DNA of 64,000 nt from Prostheceraeus crozeri (Eukaryota > Platyhelminthes > Polycladida > Euryleptidae): positions 62,001 to 126,000 of the forward strand of contig CAJQUW010006272.1 in NCBI GenBank assembly GCA_907163375.1, given 5' to 3'. Both the position numbers and the translations under genes were made by a program. Within the stretch, counting starts at the first letter, position 1. Each line of letters begins with the position of its first letter. Below, piece after piece: positions 55,995-64,000 of this stretch. Below the pieces are notes generated by a model, which was not told the DNA's origin, did not search any database, and saw nothing but the letters and a program-made list of their open reading frames with translations.

Positions 55995-56685
55995 CTAGTT
56001 TGTGATTTTGATCAGACGTTCCAATTGGTTGCGATAGTTGGGACAGTTATGGTCATTGGATCTGTGATTTGACTTGCAGTGGCAACATTTATACAAGTTT
56101 GGAGAGTCTCTGTGTGGACATGACGATGTTGTATGAGACTCAGAACAAATGCAGCAAGTTGATTCATAAGATTTACATTGTTTAGTGGAATGGCCGTACA
56201 TTGAACAGTTCATACATTGTAAGACATGAAATCGGTCTTTAACCGGACAAGATAACCCCGATAATCACTGAGCTTTTATGTAAGATAATTGCTTTTCGCA
56301 CAGAAGCTGAGATATTAAACACAACACTATTGAAATCCTTATTAGTGTATATGAAGATAATCTCCATTGACATTTCCTCTTGGACATCACTCAGCCACAG
56401 GTTAGACTTGCATATTTCATCCATGAGATTATCTTGGTCGATGTGCTTTGGTATATGAGATATGGTCATCTTGGGATATATAAGTGGTTTACTTTGCGTT
56501 TCATAACCCAGAGACTTTCGCACTACGTCTGCGACATCATCGGCTTTAAATTTGGCTTTAACTTCATTTTTGTTGCGATAGCAACGTAAGAGAGTTGCAT
56601 TAATATTGTTATTGTGTAACACCTGGCTTATATCGGTCTTATTATTTGCGCGGTTCTTCGATTGATCAACATTCTTTATTATCAC
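55995..56685 (-). pseudogene. LINE ORF1 (zinc-knuckle RNA-binding protein)
   Basis: Two minus-strand frames. 56685-56239 (148 codons) corresponds to the middle domain of an ORF1 protein. 56213-55995 carries cysteine knuckles: CSMYGHSTKQC, CCICSESHTTSSC with CPH, and KCCHCKSNHRSNDHNC. Such CCHC series are usual in I/Jockey-type ORF1 proteins. One frame change separates the two. Confidence 0.7.
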
Positions 56686-56720
56686 TGTTGTCGACTGATC
56701 TTTCTTCGCGATTTGGGCAT

Positions 56721-57880
56721 ATGATAGTGGTTGATTGCTGTTATGATACCACTCTCGAACTCTGGGGGATTCGATCTATTGGACAGTTGATAGAGGAAGA
56801 AGAAGAGAGAGCTGAATGTCGTCATGAAGTATCCTCTCTTCATTTTTTCAACAACTCTGCGACTCCGATCAGTTATGGACCCACCACAGTACACTGCAGC
56901 TGAGCAGGCCTATATGTCAGTTAATTCATATTACATGCGTATTCTATATGAGGACATTCGCGAGCTAGTTATGTGGGAGTTCTTCTCAAAAAACAGGCAC
57001 GCAAATAGATCACGACATAAGCCAATCATTTCATTGAACGAATGCAAGTTTACAATGATTGGTTAAGATTTGTATGTTAACATCACTATGACAATTCAGG
57101 ATGTAAACGGTTCAATTTTCATTTTAAGTGTAATGTGACTATGTTTATCTCATCTTAACATTTACTAGACTGAATACCTAGCGTGCTTGATTTAATACAA
57201 AGATTGACGCCTTCTGAAATCAAGAACTTGGTATAGAAAATGAGTGGAACGTCGACAATGGATTCCTATGATGGTTGGAAATGCATGATCGACTTCTCAC
57301 TGGTGATGTTTGACCTTACTGTATTAACGAAGTTTTGTCTCAGCATTTCAGAAATCATAATCGGTGAGTTGGTCGCCTTTAACTTTGTCGACATTAGTGG
57401 TACAGCGTTTCGCTACAGTGGCATCCTTGCAAAAGTCTTTTGACTGCTTGATTTGCATGTTTACATATTTGATCCCATCAGAACCAAAGTGTTGCCAAAC
57501 TACATTCATCAAATCTCAGATTAATATCTGAATTGTGATTTTGTTTTGGAGGAAACAGGGGACCATGCAACGGTTCGGAACACTACCGCGTGATAGCCTA
57601 CCTTTACGTTGCTTACGAATGCTGTACAATCATGAAATAATGAATTCTGAGGCACTCATTTAAAAAGGATTTTGCAAACTCCTTTGTCTTTTACCAGGGG
57701 CTTTTAATTCAATTAGTTGAGCACGCTAGCAAGTATTCTACTGTTGATTTTTCAGTTGCATTTACGCATGCCTTAAACATCATTAAATTTTTATATGTCT
57801 TTTTAATATACAGATGTCATTATTAATATTGCAGTAATTAAAAAATTATTTCAGCTAATTGTATCGTCTGATAATCGGCA
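56721..57880. other. Unassigned stretch
   Basis: AT-rich flank of the LINE. Frames of 65-85 codons without recognised motifs; no repeats found. Confidence 0.35.
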
Positions 57881-57885
57881 TCGTG

Positions 57886-58905
57886 GGTAACTCCGTCGCA
57901 CTCGAAACCCGACCCGAAAGCGAGTCAAACCTGACACGAAACCTTAACCCGAAAGTACGGATTCGTCTCTTACAAGCTGAAGACGGGTCTGGTCGGGTCG
58001 CATTTGGCGAAAGCTTATGATATATTACATTATATATATTACAACTCTTAGATCTTATGATAAATTTCTCAAAATGTTGGTGCGGTATCATTCTCACATG
58101 TATTGCAATGTTTCGTGCAAATGATTTGATCAATGCTTTCACTTTTCATAACTTCACTACTCATAAAACGATAAGGATAATTATAATATAATAAGTATTG
58201 TAGTATGATATAAATTAATAATTATAACACAATATAATAATATAAGTGACACGAACGAGGTACTTCGAATTTATTTCTAAAATGAACCTAACATGGAAAT
58301 TTTAGAGAGAACTTCACTATGATTTCATTGACTTTTTTATATTTTACTCATATTTTTCGGAGTTTTAGGATTAGAACCACATGCGGTACGGTGGTTAAGT
58401 TATGCTATCGCAGGGTAGGCTATAATATTGAGTCTGAATCCTCTTCCAGAAGTTTGACTGTGGTTTTAGGTCGATTGTAAAATGGAACTGTGAATCTTTC
58501 TTTGCGCGGATTTCTGTAACATGACGATTTTCAAGTCTTGATGATAAGCGTGTATATTTTTGAATGATAATCAGGCTAACAACTTCGTGAATCGGTACAA
58601 AAGAAGCAATATCAAGCAACGAATGAAGTTACAAGGAATAACTACAGTACATGTAAAATTTACAGTTACTAATAATTCTGATTGTAGCAAGAAGTACATG
58701 CAGGAACAAATGAATTCTGACGTGCCATGTCTTTAAGTATTGTCATAAAATCATGAATGGATTCGGATCAAATCTGGTCGGGTTCGGGTCACATCTGGTC
58801 ATACTGTTTCTTATTGGGTCGTGTAAAATATCTCGACCCAACCCGACCTTGAGTTCGACTTCTAGTCTAAAAACTGATGTATCGCCCTACCCGAAGTTCA
58901 TCCTT
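57886..58905. repeat. GGGTCGGGT / ACCCGACCC-bearing segment, possible element
   Basis: ACCCGACCCGAA-type repeats at 57905-58000 and GGTCGGGTTCGGGTC-type repeats at 58770-58860 lie about 0.9 kb apart with AT-rich DNA between them. They look like subterminal repeats of a non-autonomous DNA element. TATCGCCCTACCCG (58880) may be the right end. The left end is not resolved. Confidence 0.4.
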
Positions 58906-60262
58906 AATTGCAATTCTCAGAATGTGAACAATTTAGCTAACTAACAACTCGTTGAGCTGACACGATGAAGTATCCAGGGAAATATCGTCACACCGGTTAT
59001 CTATAATGTAAACGCACTTTCAGACTAGCTGAAATCTACTTTCTTAAATGTCTCATGATATACTAGATGGATATTCAAAGCTGTTGTTTTCAGATAGCAA
59101 TACAAAAATCAGTGAAAAAGTTAGTCTTCGGTGGGTGTTATGCCACATTTTTCACCACTGACAGAAATTCATTCTGGCTTTTAAATACTTTACATAAATT
59201 AGTTAATGCATTTCACAGTAGCTTGCTCTTTACCCATTTTTGTCATGGTAATCAGATGTCTTTGATTCCTTCCCATTGGAAGGTTGAATGAATAATCATT
59301 ATTTAAAAGTACATTTAAAAAATTTCAAATATTTATTTCACAAGTATATCATTTTGTGGTTTCAAATATCTAAAGTTGATTTATAATGAAATGATGTCGA
59401 CTAAATGACTTCAAATCAATAACCTAGAATCATCTGTCTGTGAAGTAGCACAGATTAGACAATGATGTTCAAGTCAGTGAACTGAGAATTGTAATTTCAC
59501 ATTTTGATAAATTTGACAGAATGCAATGAATTCCCATTTGATTTGCTTGAGTTGTATTCAAATACCAAATGTCAATTCAACATCAATGTTTCTCTAAAAT
59601 GACATAAATTCATCCTTATGACACAATTCTTGTCATATCTGGCAGTTTGAGAACTTAATTTGATGCTTAATTTCACTACATTGCCAAAGAAACGGAATTG
59701 TCCCAAAAACATGCGAATTCAAATTTTAAAATATGATTATGAAGGAACAGTTGCCACTGTTCAATGGGTCGTGCTAGAAACAGTTCCATTGACGGATGGC
59801 AAATACGGCACAACAGGGTTGCTTTTGGGAATACGTGCACGATGGCTGTGTCTGCTGTAGCGATAACTTGGTGTGGATATTTGGTGTCAGGGTTGCTTCT
59901 GGTTGGGTTCATAGGCCTTCTAGTGCATATGACTGGGAGAGACTCTCCTGTAACTGCCAACGTGTCTCTGAGACTCCAGAGTCAACGCTAGTACCCTGAC
60001 TGATAATGTGGAGGATTGCTGACAGGGTTGTTTTCGGTGGAAGTGAGGTGCAAACGAATCGGGGTTAAGGAGCTTGAGCAGCCATATCCCTTGTCTGCTT
60101 AATGTAGTGTCCCTGTATGCCTGCATCAAAGTAAACCTAATATTGCATTATTCGCTTAGACTATAAGCTTCCTCCAAATTTTCTTAGCAACAAGATGATT
60201 CATTCTACAGATAAGTCAACTAATCTATGTAATCACCACTAACTGTGCTTTCTTTTTCTGCA
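58906..60262. other. Presumed upstream intron/5' region of the plus-strand TMEM272-like gene
   Basis: No upstream exon encoding the first membrane helix is recognised. A cysteine-rich open frame (59796-59999, plus) and an overlapping hydrophobic one (59764-59991) lie just upstream, but neither resembles TMEM272 or another family I can name. Confidence 0.3.
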
Positions 60263-60263
60263 G

Positions 60264-60739
60264 GCACTCGATATGTTCACGACTGTCCAATTGAAAAGAT
60301 GATACCTATCTGCATGATAGTCAATGGATTCATTGGAATTATTCTTTCGTCATATCTATGTCTTCGACGTTTTGGTTTTTGCTCTGCCAAAAGAGGAGAA
60401 ACGAATGATACTTGTATAAGGAAAATGTGTGCTAAATTTCCCGCTGCTCATTTTGCGGTCATTTCAGCGATTTGGTTTGTTGTTGACAACGTCTTTGTAT
60501 TTCGTGACCATTCCAGCCTTCAACGTGCGTTCATTAATGAAACAGCTAGTCGCTTTTATTGTCAACCAATCGTCATGGATGTTGCAATGTATTCAATATT
60601 GGGACACTATATCGTTGCAGCATTGGCTCTCCTATTCGCTCTATGTCTATACACGTTATATAAAAGAGCAACACGGAGCCTGTTAGATGATGTAGATGAA
60701 ATACAAAGAAACGTTGCAAGACTTTTGTGCACCGAATAA
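60264..60739 (+). CDS. TMEM272-like membrane protein, 3'-terminal exon
   Basis: The terminal exon starts after the acceptor TTTCTTTTTCTGCAG (to 60263) and stops at TAA (60737-60739). AATAAA overlaps the stop (60735-60740), possibly serving as the poly(A) signal. It encodes about 157 residues: RYVHDCPIEKMIPICMIVNG, then hydrophobic segments IVNGFIGIILSSYLCL, FAVISAIWFVVDNVFVF and SILGHYIVAALALLFALCL. A glycosylation motif NET and FYCQPIVMD lie between the last two. It matches the minus-strand exon at 6135-6556 in motif order, membrane topology and splice phase (the first codon is split after its first base in both). Its cytoplasmic tail is longer and ends CTE. Confidence 0.78.
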
Positions 60740-60744
60740 ATGTG

Positions 60745-62060
60745 TGCTGCGTATGTTGATAAAGAATAATATTTCTCTCTAACACCATGTCTGCAACGGT
60801 CTCGTAAGAAAGTGATGCCGACTTTAATGAGAGATTTGTGTTTAACGTTAGCCAAAGTATTAATGAAGATATGCTAAATGCTGAAATGTATTACAGATTA
60901 AATAATCTGGGTCGAATATCAAGGGTTTAGAAATCATATTTTCAATGTTTAAAAAAAAGAATCCGAAATTCCCGTTTTTAAAATAGCTAATTTATAACAG
61001 GAATTGTCAGGATTAAAGACGATTCGATGTGTGAATAGATTTTGTCTTTACTTCAAGGGTTCGTCTGATGCATTCATTTGTCTTACACTGATGTTTCAAA
61101 AAATGTACACTAAGCATTGATTTGCATGATTAAATGCTCTTTGATTCACTGCAGGTGGCATATTTTGTAGAATCATTCACATTTAAAGAAATTTTGAAAA
61201 TAATGTCAAGCCATTTTATCAAATGCTGCTCATGCAAATAACATGTCATTCATAAGCTAATCACATAATAGTACTAGTACTACTTGTAATAGACTCAACT
61301 CAATTATTTTGATCATACCGAGTTTCTGCATCTTCAATGCGTTGGTGATGGTAATTCATCATAAACAAAATTAATATTCGATCTACTGTCTAAATAATAA
61401 AGGCCTTAATTAAATATAAAGCTTTTTAGCTTTTTTATAAAGCAAGATCGCTTTTTTGACCCAAAAGCGAATTTTAAACACTGTTTAAAACAAACCAATG
61501 CACAAAATGATCAAAGTATCATACAATGCACGTAATTCAAGGCAGCATACGCAGTGACGCCAGAATTAATCATGATTTTAGAGCTGAATCAACCACTTCA
61601 ATAAAAGCGGCAGGTATCACAGCATCCTACCGGAAACTGTATTGATGAAAGATACATACTCTTCAAAGATTGCGATTGTTTTCTTCATTAAGCTTAAAGG
61701 AACACTTCAGATGTGCGTTGGTGCTATTACATTTACTTCGTGTATTTATTGCCTTAGGCCTATATAGAATATGCATTAAGTCTGAAGCTGGTTTATTTCT
61801 GAGATTTAAAAGCAGAGAGCAAGAGCGAGCATCATAATTGGGACGCTTTACTAAAAGAAGTTGTTCGATGCTGTCACCAATTCCTCAATTTTATTTCATG
61901 CAGTCATTGACATACTGACAAGTTGTCGAATCTTGGAGCATTATGCTTCAGTTCAAGCTTCTCATAGAGATTTTAACTGATAGTAGATGTCATGGACATC
62001 TAGAATACTATCACTAGATCTACTATCTTTTCGACTATTTAGATTTCTAGCTTTCCATGG
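60745..62060. other. 3' flank, unassigned
   Basis: AT-rich DNA after the TMEM272-like gene. Short repeats of GCTTTTT/AAAAAGC near 61420-61470. No gene recognised. Confidence 0.35.
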
Positions 62061-62068
62061 TAGATGTA

Positions 62069-63496
62069 CAGTCATTTGCAAAAGTCTGAAACACTCCAGT
62101 GAATATAAGGAAAAATGCTCTACCCAAATTATTGCGATTGTATATTTCTTATGAACATAACAAATCGTTAATAAGACCTAATGATGTCTCTCGAAATATA
62201 AGAAAAGTCAGAAACTAACATAATGATAAGTTGAAATAGACATTAGTACTTACTGGAGCGCCAGTGATTGGCCAGGACTTTGACAATTCGGTGGGGCATT
62301 GAGTCAATAAGGGATTTGCAAAAATCAGGAGATATTTCTTGAGTCCAGACATTCAGGGTGTATTTCTTTAGTTCATTTAAAGAGCTGGGAAATTTGCAAT
62401 GTACTTTCCTTTTCATTACACTCCAATAATGTTCTATGGGATTTAAGTCCGCACTCAATCCAGGCCAAGGCGACAGAAGCTGAAAGTTTTGTTGTCCGAT
62501 CCAATTTTGAACAGATTTTGCGCGATGGCAAATGGTGCCATTGTTGAAAGTATTCACAAGAGTGAATTGCCGTGTGGTTCGCTAACTTTCCTCCAGAACA
62601 GAGAGGTATCTCGTCGCATTTATGATTTCTAATAAAATTCATCGAATGAAAGATGAAGCACTATGTCCTTTTAAGGAAATTTCACCCCAAATCATAATTT
62701 GCAATGATTTTTTCACAGAAGGTTGCGCATATTTGAGACTATATCGTTTTTCTACTAGGCGACGAGCACGAATATCAGTTTTACTGAACTGTTTGATGAC
62801 AGCTTCGTCGAAAAACATCAAAGTGGAATGAATACATTTCAGGAGTCCATGACTTGAATTTGGAACGAAATAGTTTTCTGTCCTCAATGTTCTTCTGTGA
62901 CAGAAGAGGTTTGGTTGCAGCATCCTTCATTTCAATTTGAAATTAACTCGAAGTCGTCGACAAATAGTGTCCGCGCTTGGTAAGGGACTCGCAAAACTTA
63001 AATCATTCGAGTTTGCGATGCTATCCATCACGGATGTTTCACAGCGAGACGACAAATCACGTGGTCAGTCCGAGTGGTGGTGCATTTTGGTCGCTTCTTC
63101 TCTAAGACTGATAATCTTTTGTCAATTGGCATCGCTGAATTACGTTTTGGACGACGATCTTAAAAATATTGAAGTATGATGCAAAGTTGCGACCACTTTT
63201 GCAAATGGAGAACCACTATTTGTGTTCTCAGCTCGGAGGAAAATTTACTCATTCTTGCAAATGATTTCAAAGTATGCTCGTATAATGAAGAAGATTGATG
63301 ATATCGACAAAGTTATTTTGAATTCAGAATGTGAATTTCAAACTTAATCAGTCACAAAAAGTGCATCTAATATCTGAATGACTCAATGCAGAAGCAGCCC
63401 ATAATAATAGAATCATGGATTAGATATCGCATAAAGGATGACTACCGATATTTTCAAAATTTCTGGATGGTGGTCTCGGACTTTTGCAAATGACTG
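62069..63496 (-). mobile_element. Tc1-type transposon with TA duplications, decayed
   Basis: The left end CAGTCATTTGCAAAAGTC (62069) and the right end, its reverse complement (to 63496), are flanked by TA (62067-62068, 63497-63498). 1.43 kb. The transposase on the minus strand is broken. Confidence 0.88.
62243..62930 (-). pseudogene. Tc1-like transposase remnant
   Basis: Minus-strand frames give TLMFFDEAVIKQFSKTDIRA (first catalytic block), SVKKSLQIMIWGEISLKGHS, then FNNGTICHRAKSVQNWI in place of the QHDNAPCH block, and LNPIEHYWSVMKRKV with the Glu. The second Asp appears replaced and at least two frame changes occur, so the protein is dead. The N-terminal DNA-binding part (62930-63400) is not readable. 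Confidence 0.8.
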
Positions 63497-63499
63497 TAC

Positions 63500-64000
63500 A
63501 CTGTAAATCGCTCAATACCAATCACATGCGAGGAATGCATACCAAAATATTTTTTTGGTATATTTCTGTATTCTATTGGTATATATTTGTATGCTTTTCG
63601 TATGTTATTTCAAATGTGGCGTGCTTTACATAATAAAGTCATACCAGCACAATGTTAAAAGAAAGCATAAATCATGTCCAAAGTATGTTGATTTAAGGCC
63701 TTTTGTCAATAAAGATCTCACTAATGTTACTACTGCTTTGAAAGTAGTGAGATAATGACATTCAATAGTCATACTTTCAATACTAAATTCGATTTTATTT
63801 TTAATGCACGTTAGTCTAAGGCATTTCATGAATAATCAATAAGTATTTGAACATCAACAATTATGCAGCATGTATGTAATTTTGAAATTAAGAATATTAT
63901 CACTCTGAAATAAAAACACATTACAATTCATGAACGCAAAAATAGTTATGTTTGAGATATATAAGTCAACATGATTGCACGAAAGACATCGTATAAATGA
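63500..64000. other. Unassigned window edge
   Basis: AT-rich DNA with a TTTTGGTATAT-type repetition near 63545-63585. No gene or element recognised. Confidence 0.35.

Larger units (their letters stand above)
35190..56720 (-). mobile_element. Minus-strand LINE split in its endonuclease by an 18.5-kb insertion
   Basis: The 5' part lies at 55413-56720 (ORF1 with zinc knuckles, endonuclease N-terminus) and the 3' part at 35190-36857 (endonuclease C-terminus, RT). The junction is exact: the minus strand reads EEILSNDHNAII up to the right edge and IIGGHFNLLYLSD from the left edge, the usual GDFN motif being split. The element without the insert is about 3 kb. It is broken in many places by stops and frameshifts. 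CCHC knuckles in ORF1 suggest an I/Jockey-type lineage. Confidence 0.85.

Overview
This is animal nuclear DNA, probably from an aquatic invertebrate. It is AT-rich and gene-poor, has intron-type splice signals, and is packed with animal transposon families: piggyBac, Tc1/mariner, PIF/Harbinger, hAT-like and pogo-like DNA elements, several LINE clades, and one Penelope-like fragment. I see no bacterial operons, rRNA, CRISPR arrays or convincing tRNA genes. The only host coding sequence I can support is two 3'-terminal exons of TMEM272-like four-pass membrane proteins, one near each end and on opposite strands (6135-6556 minus, 60264-60739 plus).

Left part (1-29 kb): GGGTC-type repeats and a small inverted-repeat element (216-796). 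An apparently intact piggyBac with TTAA duplications (2891-5496) sits inside an inverted-repeat element that has a second copy at 19.8-20.4 kb. After the first TMEM272-like exon comes a nearly full-length LINE (about 8.97-14.97 kb, minus) whose reverse transcriptase is split by a Tc1-family transposon (10381-11992). A pogo-like fragment, LINE remnants and a Penelope-like fragment (22.4-23.3 kb) follow, separated by long stretches where I recognise nothing.

Middle (29-35 kb): a non-autonomous hAT-like element with a perfect 8-bp target duplication (29154-31509) that carries its own nested MITE, then an old plus-strand LINE split by a minus-strand LINE.

Right part (35-57 kb) is the most striking. 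One minus-strand LINE (about 35.2-56.7 kb) is cut inside its endonuclease domain by an 18,555-bp segment (36858-55412). That segment has inverted termini beginning RATCCCGGTG, an AT duplication and dense GTCGG subterminal repeats. Inside it is an 11.6-kb TTAA-flanked unit (37672-49250) whose inverted ends are arrays of a 182/173-bp satellite. Inside that is an RTE-type LINE, and inside the LINE a Harbinger transposon. The outer segment also holds a degenerate THAP-domain coding piece, an 8-bp-TSD MITE, a strongly G-depleted tract and a 0.45-kb palindrome. I think the outer segment is a large, poorly characterised DNA transposon (or its non-autonomous relic) bloated by later insertions. Which superfamily it belongs to cannot be settled here.

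Right end (57-64 kb): GGGTC-type repeats, the second TMEM272-like exon and a decayed Tc1 copy with clear TA/CAGT ends (62069-63496).
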